Below, one piece after another: positions 48,986 through 60,842 of a stretch of 64,000 nt of DNA. The notes under the pieces are model-generated. The model saw nothing but the letters and a program-made list of their open reading frames with translations. It did no database searches and had not been told where the DNA came from. Position numbers and translations under genes: made by a program. Numbering within the stretch: position 1 is the stretch's first letter; every line of letters begins with the position of its first letter. Origin of the DNA: Craspedostauros australis (lineage: Eukaryota > Bacillariophyta > Bacillariophyceae > Mastogloiales > Achnanthaceae); NCBI GenBank assembly GCA_026770025.1, contig JAMXDE010000005.1, positions 1,426,001-1,490,000 of the forward strand, in the 5' to 3' direction.

Positions 48986-49007
48986 GACGACTATTTCCCC
49001 TGCTCCC
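48986..49007 (-). repeat. Right terminal inverted repeat of the 4.57-kb element
   Basis: Ends CTATTTCCCCTGCTCCC. It is the reverse complement of 44439-44460 except at two positions and is followed by AGCA. Confidence 0.8.
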
Positions 49008-51104
49008 AGCAAACCGTCACGAGCGAACGAATGTGACACAATCACCTCTGTGCCTGTGCTTACCCGTAACGTCTGCTCAACAGCAGCAATCACAACAACC
49101 AACCACAATGAAGCCTCAAACCCAAACTGCTTCTCACATTTTTGGAACTTGGCAACACTTTGCGGACAATGCGACACTTTCCCGTTTCTCCAAGGTTTTA
49201 ACCTCGTGCTCCAGAAACGCCGATAGCCCTAACTACCCGCCAACACGCGCAGATTCCAGATGGAGAAAGCCACACGCACTCACCCTTTCCTTGTCCCAAA
49301 CGTCACAACCTCACCAATCAGCGATTCTGCACGCCACACGCCACACCTGCGTGCAAAGATACCCCAACGACACGGACAAGGACAACTTCTCAAGCCAAAG
49401 TCAGCACCGATGGCTTTCTGCGTTTCTTCTTTTCACAACCAATTACTCACATTCATCATCATCACCGTCATCATCTTCGTCATCCTCATCTCCTTGTTTC
49501 ACTTTTTGGACACCACATGAATGTTGAGCATCGTATTGGGAGCTCGTTTAGTGGCCTTCAATTCTCCACGCTCACAGCTCGTTGTCGTTTCAATTGTTGG
49601 TGGCAATCTCAGATCACAACATCTCATGAGCATGCGATGGAGTGAGTGCTCATTTTCCTTGCCTACGACAGCAGTGTTCATTAAAACGTCTGGTTCCGTG
49701 GATCGATCGCCACAATTCGCCAAAGAAATCGAGCATTGGCAGGGTGCACCAATACGCTGTCTCAGTTGCTCTCTCCGTCTCTTTCGCAAGATACATCGAC
49801 AAGGGACATCACTTCCCTGTTGTCGCATCAACTTGCTCCTCCCTTCGATCGAAATTTGATGATCTCCACGGTCTGAGAACGGAATAGTACTCTCCTCCGA
49901 TCGCATGCCAACCACTTCCATCATCCAATGCCCTGATCAACGTTGATCCACGCTCACCAGCACACAACAGAACATGCAACACAAACAACATGAAACTTCG
50001 TTGTCCATCATTTGTGACAACATCTCAATCGCCACATCTCCAACGAGCGCCCGCGCGCAATCATTCGTGTTAGTTTCTCGCCACCGGTCCCACGAATCTT
50101 CGCGCATCACGTTTCGTCTCCTGTGTAGACAACGTCATTCAATCATGAGGCCCTTATCTACAGTACGTAATTCGTGACCATATCCACCAATAGTATCTCT
50201 GTATTCATTCGATGAGAATTATCAACGGTCACACGTCTTTTCGCACTCGACACACATTTTCTCGATCTTGACCGAAACGTTGGATCCAGCATTCTCGTTT
50301 TTGACGGGAACAAAAACATCATTCAAAACATCTTTCGCACGCGTGGCCGCAACAAGTTATCACTGCTGCGTGGCTTGTTCATGTGTTTGATGCACTGTCG
50401 TTCACGCTTTGGGTGAGTGTGTGGTTGAGAGAGAGAGCAGGCATCATCACCACAACCACCACCACCAACGACAACAGCAGCAACAGAAGCAGTGTCTGCC
50501 ATTCTCTTTCGCGCGCACTTTCGGGTTTGGGCATCGCTTCATACCAGACCAACAGCAGGAGCAGGCACAACAGGCCTCCTTCTGTCATTTGTCAATTGCC
50601 GACCACAGAGCCATCGTCACCTTTGCGTGCATGGTATCATCAACATCATCAACAACCACCACAATCAACAACCACATCAAGAACACAACAACAACGGTGA
50701 CATCCACCCACAAACAAGATTGGCAGCGAGCACACAAATCAACAACCTCAAGATCTCTGAGACCGAAGACAGAGAACGGAACATAGCGAAGCACAGAAAG
50801 GGCGATCTCCACACCCACCAACATCCACCAACTGTCATCACCAACAGCAGCTCTGAAGTGCGCGGTCATCCGAACACAGAACAACAGCGGCGTCGGCAAT
50901 TGCAGAACTTTGCGCATCTTGTGGGCGTGCCTGCTCATTCCTTTGCATCACGGCACATCCCAACCACAGCGCAAAGCCGCGCAGCTCGGTATTGCCGGTT
51001 CCCGAAGTCCGCACACTCTCCGACAAAGACAAAAGAAAAACCCACACTCAAGACACGTAACGAGACACACAGAAGCGTGCATCTCTGCCATTCAGACCTT
51101 CACC
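49008..51104. other. Upstream region of RING paralogue B
   Basis: About 2.1 kb between the TIR element and paralogue B. CA-, CAACAA- and CATCATCA-rich low-complexity sequence covers 49450-49500 and 50440-50720. Short frames overlap in all phases and none has a domain. No RNA gene was recognised. Confidence 0.4.
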
Positions 51105-52665
51105 ATGACGCACCATCCGCATCTGCCCGAATACGCAACCGCGCACAGACAGTTAGAAGACGATGACTCCCCCATGTTCGGCAGTCGAGTACGCATCCTC
51201 CTCTTTGCGCTGGTGCTAGCGATCGCCACGATCGCCATTCTCTTCACTCTCATGCGGCGCTACCACCGCTATCGCAATGCCTGCTGCCGTCCGCATCCCC
51301 TGCGCGTCAACCAGCAAAATCGAACCGCCTTGGAGGAGGATTACGAACTCGCGCAGCGCCTGCAGCATGAGCTCAATGCCGAAATGCGAGAACAAGAGAA
51401 GCAGGCCAAGCGCAAAGAACGGCAGGTCTGGTATGAATCCTATTTGAAACCGTACACGACGGTAAGTACCTATTGCTCGCAGCATGTGTATTATATTATG
51501 CTGTGTGAGCATCTGCCTATTCTCACTGTGCGTGGATGCGGAATTTGACATGCAATGTGGTACCATGCAATTGCATTGCATTGGACGAGAATCGTGTTGT
51601 GATGTTCCGCAATCAATTGCGATGGCTCTCATGCACTCTCTCACTCTTTGCTTCTTTTTCCTCTATCTCACACCCGACCATCTCCAGGTTGTGAAATTGA
51701 CCGACATCTTTTATTCCGATGAGGTGGAAGAGCTTGCGGTAATGAAAGATGGCGATGATGAAGGCGTCACCACGAGCAACCGAAAAGCCATCTTCCTCAA
51801 GATGGCAAGCGTACTCACATCGGAATCATCCATGGGCGATGACGAAGACGAAGACGATGATCGCGAAGAAAATGAAGCAACGTCAGATGTTGAAATGGGA
51901 CAGCAACCGCAGCAAAAGCCGAGAAAGCAGCAGAAAGGCAAGCACTTCGGTGGTGACGAAAATTGCGGCCGTCAAGATGACAGCGAATTGGTCGCGTTGG
52001 ACAACACCATCAACACGGAGCATGATGAGAATGAGAATGACAATGGCAATGAGAACGAGAATGATATCGAAATGGGCGAAACCACTGATACCGTCGATGT
52101 CACCGCCACCACCCACAACGACAACTACAACGACATCGACAACAGCCAGTGCCACAGCATTTCGAATCAAGATCATGATCAGCATTCGATATCGACCCAT
52201 CTCTGCGTCCGCATACCATGTGCAAATGGAACACGCAGCGTCGACGCCCATTGCGCCATCTGCTTGGGCGAGTACATGACGGGCGATAAAGTTTCATTCT
52301 CCAACCTGGAATGCCGCCACGCGTTCCACTACGACTGCATCCTGCCGTGGCTGAGCAAAGGCAAGAAGCGATGTCCAATCTGCCGCCATTGGTTCGTTCC
52401 GGGCACGAAGATTGACGATCAGAAGAAAGCGGCTGCGGCTGCAGCAGAGGCCGCGGCGCTCGCAGCCCAGCCATCCTCCAGCAGCGACGACGAAGAAGAG
52501 ATTGAAATTGTCGACTCCACCGACCGTGTTGCCGCGGCGCCGACAATAATTGGCGGCAGAACGGATGAATCATCGCAGGCATCGTTGGATCAGGAAGAGT
52601 TTGACGCGGATCAACAGCAAGAACAAGAAGAACAACGCGTCGATGCCTCACCGCATGACGTGTAA
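51105..52665 (+). CDS. Membrane RING-H2 E3 ubiquitin ligase, two exons (paralogue B)
   Basis: Exon 1 is 51105-51461 and exon 2 is 51688-52665, with a 226-bp phase-0 intron (donor ACGACG|GTAAGT, acceptor TCTCCAG|GTT), giving 444 residues. A membrane segment lies at about 32-48 (LLFALVLAIATIAILFTLM). It is followed by basic and Cys residues, a helical LAQRLQHELNAEMREQEKQ block and YESYLKPYTT, which matches YELYLKPFTM of paralogue A at the exon end. Exon 2 is acidic and Asn/Asp-rich. The RING at about 308-355 reads HCAICLGEYMTGDK...CRHAFHYDCILPWLSKGKKRCPICRHW, nearly identical to paralogue A. The tail is Ala/Glu/Asp/Gln-rich. The ATG at 51105 follows TTCACC and is the first that keeps the membrane segment near the N-terminus. 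Confidence 0.84.
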
Positions 52666-52896
52666 CAACCGTTTGGCGACCGCAGCCTCACTCGAACAAA
52701 GAGACGGAGATTCACATGTTATTTGACACCAGCACTTAGCATTTCATTCTACACTGTACCTTATACCAATATATAATTAATAGCGACTCATAATCGAGGT
52801 AGAGTAACTCAAAGCGCATGCATGGACTGCGATTGGAGTGTTTTGCATGTTGATTTGCGTTGCGGATGCGAGAGTACCGATACGAAAGCAGCCTTT

Positions 52897-54210
52897 TCAT
52901 GGTTTGCCATTCAACAGCCAACCAAATTGCGTGCCCTCAAACCTCGTCAGATCCTCTACAACCACATCTGCGGTATCTTCAAACACCCGCAACTCATCCG
53001 CGGTGAATCGAGTATCCGGCACCGCAAGCACGGCACATCCCGCCGATTTGCCGGAGCGAACGCCCGACAAGGCGTCCTCCAGAACCAAGCATTTCGATGG
53101 ATCCACGTTCAATCGCTTCGCGGCCTCCAGGTATATATCCGGTGCTGGTTTGCCATTCTTGACGGCTGGGTCATCTCCCGTCACGATGACTTGCATGTGT
53201 TGAAAGATCGTCGTCTCGTGACTGCAATGATCCGTTCACAATGTCACAAAGTGAGCGATGGATTGTGCTATCGAATTGCTTTCGGACATCTCACATGCTG
53301 CTGTCAGATCTTCGCATCACACACACACGCATGCACGCATGAACTGTTCTGTCACCCCCATATATTCAAGGAACGCAATATACCACACGATTGAACGCAC
53401 CGTTTTCGTTTCTTCATGACACCCGAATGACGCGACGATGTCGCAATGGCCATGGGGATTCCTGTTTTGGCCAAAGCTGCCACAAGTTCTACCGCGCCCT
53501 TGCACGCATCGATTTCTTCGCACATGTTGTTGAGGTGATGTTCCCATGCGGCAATGAACTCGGGTCTGTTGCCACATGTGTGGGTGTGCAAATATGGAAC
53601 AGATCGAGAAGAGGCGTGAGCGTGTTTGTGATGTCGCATCCGAGCAATGGGATTATTGAGGCAACGCAAAGCGTGTCGTAGAAGATCATGGGGCATGACA
53701 TGCCAAGGCCGATGCCAACGCAGATAGATGAGTGAGTGCAGATCTTCATCAACAGCACCGATGGCTTTTACGTCGTGCTCTCTCATTCTCCAACCCTGCT
53801 GACATGCTCTCAATAGCAGGAATAAAAGAACAGATGGAAGGCAATGCCACCATGCCATCACATGATCTCCCCACAGCAGTTGTGCCATATGGTCGTCACG
53901 CATCAAGGACTCACACTTCTGGCGGTGCTGGAAGATCCGAGTTAGTTGCGGATTGCACACCCCAATGTTTCTTCGCATATTCCAGCATGATCGGTGCCCA
54001 TTCCGTGCCTCTCAGTCCCAGCAGTTGCTTCTTGAGCTCCCACGGTATCCGGAAGTTCGACATTGGTGCTCGCGCGAGAATATCCTTCGGCAGCGCATCT
54101 CCAAATGCCAGCAGCAACGCCTTGTCGCTGAGCGCTTCCGTATCCAACAGCGTCCCGTCCATGTCGAACAGGATGGCCTCGATGGATTGCTCGGATGCTG
54201 AGACCGCCAT
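52897..54210 (-). CDS. HAD-superfamily phosphatase (pseudouridine-5'-phosphatase/GS1-like), three exons
   Basis: Exons are 54210-53915, 53565-53401 and 53221-52897, separated by introns of 349 and 179 bp. Both introns are phase 2 (donors AAGT|GTGAGT and AACG|GTGCGT; acceptors AACAG|A and TTGCAG|T), and the product is 261 residues. Reading through the joins gives PPEV-PEFIAAWE and KKRKR-HETTIFQHMQ, which restores the family order. HAD motif I is ILFDMDGTLLDTEAL (Asp nucleophile and Asp acid/base). Motif II is the Ser in IATSSRHS, motif III the Lys in NGKPAPDIYLEA, and motif IV LVLEDALSGV. The alpha-helical cap between motifs I and II places it with beta-phosphoglucomutase- and GS1-like enzymes that remove phosphate from small metabolites. 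Its length is normal for the group. The exact substrate is not determined. Confidence 0.87.
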
Positions 54211-56812
54211 GGTGTCACTGCTGCTGTTTATGCGGGCGATACCTCGGTCGTTGCCTTCCTTGTGCAAGCTGAACAGAACGAAAACCACTCGTGTGACGGC
54301 ACCAACCAGGATCATTCCCGTGCGTTTGGGCGAGTGGCAAAGCAGAAATGAGATGATCAGCTGAATGGAGTGTTGCGCCTGAGCCGTTGCAATGCCATTG
54401 GAGCATTGGTGTGGCGCTCTCTGTGGTGCAAGGCGACACATGAAATCAAAGATTGGTGATGACGAACACCGCTGTGTGTCGGAAGTTGTTGGTTTGAGTC
54501 ATGTTTACATCCGACTCACAGGAAAAAGATTCGGCATCACATTTGTGGAATGAATCGATGGAGATAAAGTCTAAACGGATAGAGATAGACACAATGGATA
54601 CGAGCGAGAAAGAGGGTGGACAAGCCAAGACGTGTGGGGAGCGCACTCCTTGAGATCCCAGCTTTCTCTCTCTCTATCCGTAGACAGGCAGAGAGAGAGA
54701 GAGACAAGAGAAAGTACACCTGTGTTTGTGGCAGCCATTCGACCTCAACCAACATGGAGTTTACCATGAGAGCATGACCAGGATACGGTGTGATCAGCAG
54801 ACCGATGGTTAGCACACGAGAGTGACAGAGTGGAGACGGAGTCGTCGACATCTGGGAGGATAACATTCCTCTACTCCTCCACACCAAGCCATCTGACGTG
54901 GAATCCTCCACAACTCCGGTACTCACGCATCCAAGAACAACCTGTTGCAGGCAGCAGGTTTGTTCCCAACCTGACTTCTGTTCTCGCAGATGTTGTCACG
55001 CTCTTGCCTTGTTGATGTCCTCGTTTTGGACTTCGTCATTCTGCGTTGTTGTTGGCGAACCCACGACTTGACCGATGTTCCACGTCAACACGTGACTCGT
55101 TTGATCAACGGTTGCTTCGCCGTGCGACGGTCTAAGATGATAAAGATAGAAGTGGGAGAAGCATGATGATGAAATTGGACAACAGCTCTCTGCGAATCGA
55201 AGAAGCGCAACCCTCTGATGCGAGAATGCACAAAGTCGGTACTAGTCGTAGTGTCGAGGGTGTTTCTTCTTTGCATTCGCAAGTGTGAGTTCCTTTCCTC
55301 TTGGGCTGATCCTTTCGCTTTCGCTTCATCTCCGTGCGACTCGAACACTGAAACTGCACGAACCGAAGCCGTGGATGAAGAGGAAAACGAGCGCAGTTTC
55401 GAGCATTGGTTGGACCTGCACGGGCACTGGTCGCATTCTGGTTTCCAAGCAGCGACGTCCGTTGCAGAACGATGCACACAAGTGCTTCCACCAATGCTCT
55501 AACGCACTGTGCGGATGTTAGAGGCATGGGCGATCGCGTGGTGCTGGTTTCTCCTCTGGTCGCGATCAGAAGTGTGAAAGTCCGCACTCTTCCGAAAGGA
55601 ACTCACACAATAGACAAACTTCGAACTATCCGACGGATGTTTCTCTTCTCGGATGCGATGGCACCGCGGTCTTTCTTTCCCTTCGCTCTCTTTTTGGGTC
55701 TGATGGGCGGAATCTTGGATGGCGTCGGCTGAAGGTTTGGGTTTGGCCTCTCCTTTGGTGTTGGCGTCCTTGGTCGTGTTGATAGCTCGTATCCCCTTGA
55801 ACCATGTTACGAGCCATCATGGCTACCATTAGACCAGTGTAGAAGCATGGTAGCTGCAGGTTGGAGCGCCTTTCTTGCGTGGTGATGTGGTCGATGATGA
55901 GGTCGATGATGGGGTTGGTGATGAGGTTGATGACGGGAAGAGAAGACCTCGTTGGCGTGATTCGTGGATGAGAAGCGGAAAGAGGACTCAAAATGGATCC
56001 GTTTGCCGAACAGTTTGTCGTTCAACATGGATGCGTCACACTTCGGGAAGATTGGCGGGAATACCATCTGATTCGCCAGACTAATTGTTCGGCGCAGAGT
56101 TTATCGAGACCTCGCAGCGTTTCTATTGGCCAACCAATCACGGGGGAATCTGCGTTGTGCAACCACCCATCAAAACGAACGGCAGATCTGGCGTGTGACG
56201 CGGTGCACGGAATCAAAGGGTTGGAAGAACTTCCACCCAAACAAAAAAACGCCTTCTGCGAGAGGAAGCAGACGAGCAAGAGAACAGAACTTGCGCTCAC
56301 CACATTTCTCTTCATGAACGCATGCGAGAACGCAGTGGTTGGTTGAGGGAGACCATTCGGCTTCCACACACACAAAGAAGAGCGTGAAGGAGAGAACACG
56401 TAAAATGGAACCCTGTCACAAAGACTGCCATCCCAACCGCACAAATCACCGAAACTACAGAAACAGACGCGTCACAAAACCGAGCCCGACAAACACAAAC
56501 TGATCCGATGACACCAACATCATCATCACAATTGCCATCGCTACCGCCATCACCGTCGCCATCGCCATCGCCATCAAACTCCCAGAGACATCAGTGACAG
56601 CAGTGACAACAGCAATCAACGCTACGAATCCGACCCCACGTTTCATAGCTCGTAATCGCACGACCCTTCATCATCACCGTCACATCATCGCCATCGCCAT
56701 CATGTTAGTCCAGACGCACAGCAGCGGAACTGCGGCATCCAACGCAGCCGTAACATCAACAACAACATTATCACATTCGCACACGCAAATACGCTCACAA
56801 CACGAACCCACC
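54211..56812. other. Long intergenic region, no supported gene
   Basis: About 2.6 kb between the HAD gene and the carrier gene, which diverge. It contains GAGAGA simple sequence near 54666-54705, a GATGAGGT(T/C)GATGA imperfect repeat at 55880-55935 and CGCCATCGCCATCAC repeats at 56525-56575. A 117-residue frame at 55993-56346 has no recognisable feature. Confidence 0.4.
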
Positions 56813-57934
56813 ATGCAGAGCTGTTCAGCGGATTCCGTCATGAACAGCGCCGTGGCTGGGTACGTTGCCGGCGTGACCGGTGTGGTGCTTGGCCATCCCC
56901 TCGATTCGGCCAAGGTTTGGCTGCAAACCAACTCGCAAGGCAAGAACAAGCATCTCCAAGCAGCGACAACTTGTGGCACAAAAATGACCCAAGCCCACTC
57001 CATGGCCACAACCGCCAGCGCTCACCACAGCCCCACATCGAACCTGACGAATTGGCCGTTACGCTCCGCACCACGCAGCCAGGTCGCCAACATGAGCACG
57101 CTGGCACGGGGCCCGCAGCCCGCGCTGCCGCTGCCAACACCCACAACCTCCATCCACAACTCGCTGCGGACGATCCGCGCGCTCTACTCCGGCATCGGAG
57201 GGCCCCTCATCACCGTGGGCATCGTGCAGAGCATCAACTTCATCTCCTACGACTCCACCAGGAGGATACTGCATCGTCTCGACAATCCCAACGCAGCGCA
57301 GACAGACTACCTCCACAACGACTCGATCAAGAACGTGGCCACAGCTGGATTCGTTACGGGCGGCGCATTGGCATTCGTCACGGCGCCGCTGGTCAAGATC
57401 AAGACGAAGCAGCAGATCACCGGCAACAGCTTCCGCGAGGTGCTGCGCGAGGCTCTGCGTCCCGCCGGTCCACGCACGACATCCAGGATATCGTACTTCT
57501 TCTCCGGCTTCGCTCCTCACTTCGTCTCCGAATCCTTCGGACGAGCAGCCTACTACGCCACCTACGAGCAACTCAAACGATCGTGGGTCCAGCACAAGCG
57601 TCAGCAACACTACGGCACCAGCACAGCCGGCGACTGCGACACCACAACCCTGCGAATCCAGGAACGCATGCTGTGCGCCGCGGTGTCCGGCATCACTTGC
57701 TGGGCGATGATCTTTCCATTCGACTCCATCCGCAGCCGCATGATGAACCAGAGCAACATCTCCTCGGAGCAGCGCACGACCTTGCAGATGGTGCGCAGCG
57801 TGTACAACGAGAACGGACGCTCCATTCGAATATTCTATCGCGGATTCGGGCTGACGGTGTTGCGCGCCGGCCCTGTGGCGGCCACCGTCCTGCCGATCTA
57901 CGACTACGTTCTCGAGACCTTGCAGTCACGATGA
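56813..57934 (+). CDS. Mitochondrial carrier family transporter
   Basis: 373 residues from the ATG at 56813 (MQSCSADSVMNSAVAGYVAG), chosen because it places the first carrier helix at the N-terminus as usual. In-frame Mets at 56594 and 56702 would add up to 73 low-complexity residues. The three carrier signatures are GHPLDSAKVWLQT, TAPLVKIKTKQQ and IFPFDSIRSRMMN, each at the end of an odd-numbered helix. Between helix 1 and helix 2 there are about 80 extra Ser/Thr/Pro-rich residues (about 45-125), so the matrix loop is far longer than usual. The second signature has Val where Asp or Glu normally forms a salt bridge. RIFYRGFGLTVLRAGPVAAT matches the last conserved block. Carriers exchange metabolites across the inner mitochondrial membrane. 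The substrate is not assigned; SLC25 amino-acid or carnitine-like carriers are possible. Confidence 0.87.
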   Translation: MQSCSADSVMNSAVAGYVAGVTGVVLGHPLDSAKVWLQTNSQGKNKHLQAATTCGTKMTQAHSMATTASAHHSPTSNLTNWPLRSAPRSQVANMSTLARGPQPALPLPTPTTSIHNSLRTIRALYSGIGGPLITVGIVQSINFISYDSTRRILHRLDNPNAAQTDYLHNDSIKNVATAGFVTGGALAFVTAPLVKIKTKQQITGNSFREVLREALRPAGPRTTSRISYFFSGFAPHFVSESFGRAAYYATYEQLKRSWVQHKRQQHYGTSTAGDCDTTTLRIQERMLCAAVSGITCWAMIFPFDSIRSRMMNQSNISSEQRTTLQMVRSVYNENGRSIRIFYRGFGLTVLRAGPVAATVLPIYDYVLETLQSR

Positions 57935-58450
57935 AGGGTGTCCGTCCCAGTCCATGTCTCTTTTCGAGCTCCGATTTACGTTTAAATCACTTACATACTT
58001 TCAGCAATTTTGGTATTGGCCTTATCCATAACGGCGTGTGATGCTCTACCACTCCAAACAACAACGAGAGGATCTCGCTGAACCCTCTGTCGGGCAATGG
58101 TGTTCGAGTGTGGATCCTGCAGGTATGGACACTTAAATCGCTCATGTGCACAGTGTTACGATAAAACAAGAAGCGTGGCATGTCGAATATAGTAGAGCAG
58201 GAAAGTGTGGCGAAAGACTCGGCATGTACCTTTTACTTGATGGGTGGCGCACCCACGTAGAGAGTACAAGCATTGCTGCTGTTCCATGAGTTCGAACGAA
58301 GCAAACGATTCTTTGTGATGAAGCGGTGGGTTTGCAATCACCATCCTGGTGATGCTTGGATGGTCTCTAGATCGTAGTCTAGCCATTTTCGTGTACCAGT
58401 ATCCACGCCCACATCCCTATTCGAGGAGAGCGTGGGTCACAACTGCGAGT
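57935..58450. other. Intergenic region between convergent genes
   Basis: 516 bp between the carrier stop and the stop of the CIA30-like gene. Nothing was recognised. Confidence 0.4.
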
Positions 58451-59064
58451 TCAGCAGCCGACTGCCTTGATGGTGAAGATATCAGTGGCGAACCGTCCCT
58501 CGGTGCCTTGTGCCCAGATGGACATAAACTGGACGTTTCGCAACACGCCTGGGTGTGCGCACTTGTCTTCGTCGGCAGAGCATGGGGTGGTGGTCTCACC
58601 GGTAGCAACGTCCCAGCTGCTGCTGAACTCCCTGATTGGGATGGTGTATGTGTTTTTGCCAGATCCAGACGTGGGAATGGCGGCGCGCCACTCCATTAGC
58701 GTACTCTCAGACGGAGGGGTATTTCCGGAGCCGAGATAGTATCTATCGTGGCTGGTCATAGTCTCCAGAGTAACTTCGATGGCGGCACAGCCGCCAAAGG
58801 ATGGGAAGGACTTGGCGCCCGTGATCTTGACAAAGCCTGGTTCTCCATAGAACTTTTGGAACGCGATGGACCCGTGAAGATGGAAGCATAACTTGCCGTC
58901 AACAAGATGCCTCCGGAGTATCCAAATGGGAAGATTTTGTCAGTCTTCAAATCCGAGCCGCTACCGCTGCCGGTAAAGTCCTGCAAGAGGATATCGCCGG
59001 CGTTGGCGGTGGAGAGCATGCCCATGAGGGCGGCAGCGATGGTGGAGGAAACGGAGAGCTTCAT
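58451..59064 (-). pseudogene. Secreted CIA30-like protein with a broken reading frame
   Basis: The first frame (from ATG 59064) gives a signal peptide MKLSVSSTIAAALMGMLSTANA and about 45 further residues. The second frame continues from about 58905 to 58451. Its sequence (FQKFYGEPGFVKITGAKSFP, then FGGCAAIEVTL, REFSSSWDVATGE and QFMSIWAQGTEGRFATDIF) follows the CIA30 pattern seen in secreted diatom relatives, where PGF, a WDxxTG motif and a late IWxxGxxG block are kept. Joining the two frames needs a one-base shift or a short unseen intron. The expected segment around PVMGG is not found, so about 30 residues may be missing. Mitochondrial CIA30 assists complex I assembly, but this protein has a secretory signal, so its role is different. 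It could be a functional gene with a mis-read intron. Confidence 0.65.
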
Positions 59065-60842
59065 GATGCTGCTGTTTGTTGGGTGTTGTCTGTTGCTTGA
59101 CTATTGGCTGTTGGCGTTTGGCGTTGGGTGGGCGAATCAGTGCAGGTTTTCTTGTTTTTTATGAGAGTATTGGTATGAAGACATGCGCTTCAATTGATGT
59201 TTTGAAACATGGGTGATGTGAGCGCACGACCCCTGCCACAGGCAATCGATCCAGGGAGGTTGGAATAGTTTGGGGTGCGATTGCACAACTATCGCATTAT
59301 TAGGTATCCTCCTGAGAAACATCACATCCAACTCCAACAACCCCAACTGCATCATCGAAAGCGAACAAGACACGGAAAGATCCCAAGCGACGGACCTGGA
59401 TGTGTTTTGGAGGTATCGGTGACCGTGCCAGCGCTCGCAAAGATCCGGTAGGTGCCGCCCTTGTCGAAAGAGCTCAAGTACGAGCCTCTCTAGACACGAC
59501 CAATGGCGGACATAAACCCCAAAGCCGACAATGGCAGAGGGACACAAATGGGAGCCGCGGATCTCAGGGGGTGTTTCCCATTTTTGCGACATTCATGGGA
59601 AGCTGTATGCCGTCTTTGCCTGGCAGAGCTCTCGAAAGAATATTCAAGATTTATTGCTCTGGAATCCGCTCGGAGGATGCGGATCTCGAGTGGATGCCAA
59701 GAGAAACTACACATGAGACACTGGAGCAACGGGAAGAGGCGCAGAAACTGCAACAAGGAATTCGTGGAGGAATGCATTCCGCCCAGTACCGCAGGCCTCC
59801 ACGACAAAGACATCGATCCCCGAAGTCTGACTGAATGACTCTGAAAGACAGGCGCCCAACCAAGGGCGTTGAAAATCTCAACCCCAAGAGGAATCGGAGA
59901 TGGTTGAGAAATCTGATGGATCTATGAGCCCGATCAGCGAGCCAACCAACTGTTTGAAATGGACATTCTAACTTTTTGTCTCCTACATCTAATAGAGCCC
60001 AAACGTAATGGCTGTTGTCTTGTTGGCTGTTGTTAGCTGTAGGGCAGAGGCTTGATTGGCAAGCGGTCCAAACGTGAGTCTTCTGTTCCACAAGTAGTCA
60101 ATTGAGAATACTGGTAGATGGTGAAGAAACGTGCAGATTATGAGAATAGTGCTATGATTCTTCCCTGCAGGGAGGGTCTCTTGTGGTGTCCTGAGTGACA
60201 GTGTGTATGGGTTGTGTAGCCCAAGTACTGTGGGTCGAGATCCCTTGGCTGAGTTCTGTGAGAGACAAGGGGCAATGATGTGTGTTGCTGAGGCACCGTA
60301 TCCATGTGTCAGCGTTTTGCCAAGGATGGGTTTCAGTGACCTGGTTATCGGAACCCTTCTGGTTCCTTGACACGGGTTCCAAAGATCTGCTTCAATGTTC
60401 TGGATCGGTCCCCAAATGTGGGGGCCAGCGAGGTGGGTATTCAATCTACTGGACAGCTGACGGGTCAGATGGTTCATAGTCTCTCTCTCTAAGGTAGGTA
60501 CTAGTTTAGCTCTATTAACATCCAAACCAATCACATATTCATAATTCTTGTAGGTCTAATACGAATAATTAACCATTGAATTTTTGAGTTACATCCTATT
60601 TTTAGTTTTATGGACTGATGGATGTGCACATTTTTCGATCTCTTTCACGTTTCAGCCTCTTGCTTCCGACTACATCGATCCAAATTAACCCTGTGCTGTT
60701 CTTTGTTTCAGCAAGTTTGTTCCCATTTTGAATTGTTTAGTCTGTTTTTCGTAGCAGCACAAATACGTATAGTGAAGAATTACGCTATTACCGTAGCCCC
60801 CACTATCTGTCAACTTCACTTGTGTTCGGTTCAGCAATTGCA
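59065..60842. other. Intergenic region, no supported gene
   Basis: About 1.8 kb. The frames at 59400-59834 and 59989-60534 lack domains and overlap others. No feature was recognised up to the tRNA-like sequence. Confidence 0.4.

Larger units (their letters stand above)
44439..49007. mobile_element. Non-autonomous TIR element, 4.57 kb, with internal satellite arrays
   Basis: The 22-bp ends match at 20 of 22 positions when inverted: GGGAGCAGGGGAAATAG plus five more bases at 44439-44460, and the complement at 48986-49007. A 4-bp direct repeat AGCA flanks the element (44435-44438 and 49008-49011), consistent with a target duplication. The ends resemble those of the 26.8-31.4 kb element (GGGAG...GGGAAAT) and the length is nearly the same. 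No protein frame with a domain is present; the long frames at 45.6-46.5 kb are translated satellite. The centre holds two tandem-repeat blocks (45745-46470 and 46806-47060) with GGGAA-like motifs in opposite orientation. A perfect 8-bp inverted pair ATTTTCCC/GGGAAAAT lies just inside the left end (44461-44483). Confidence 0.72.

Noticed and set aside
55993..56346. 117-residue plus-strand frame
   Set aside because: No domain, no splice partner and overlapping frames on the other strand; insufficient support.
59400..59834. 144-residue plus-strand frame
   Set aside because: Overlaps equally long frames in other phases and has no domain or codon pattern of its own.
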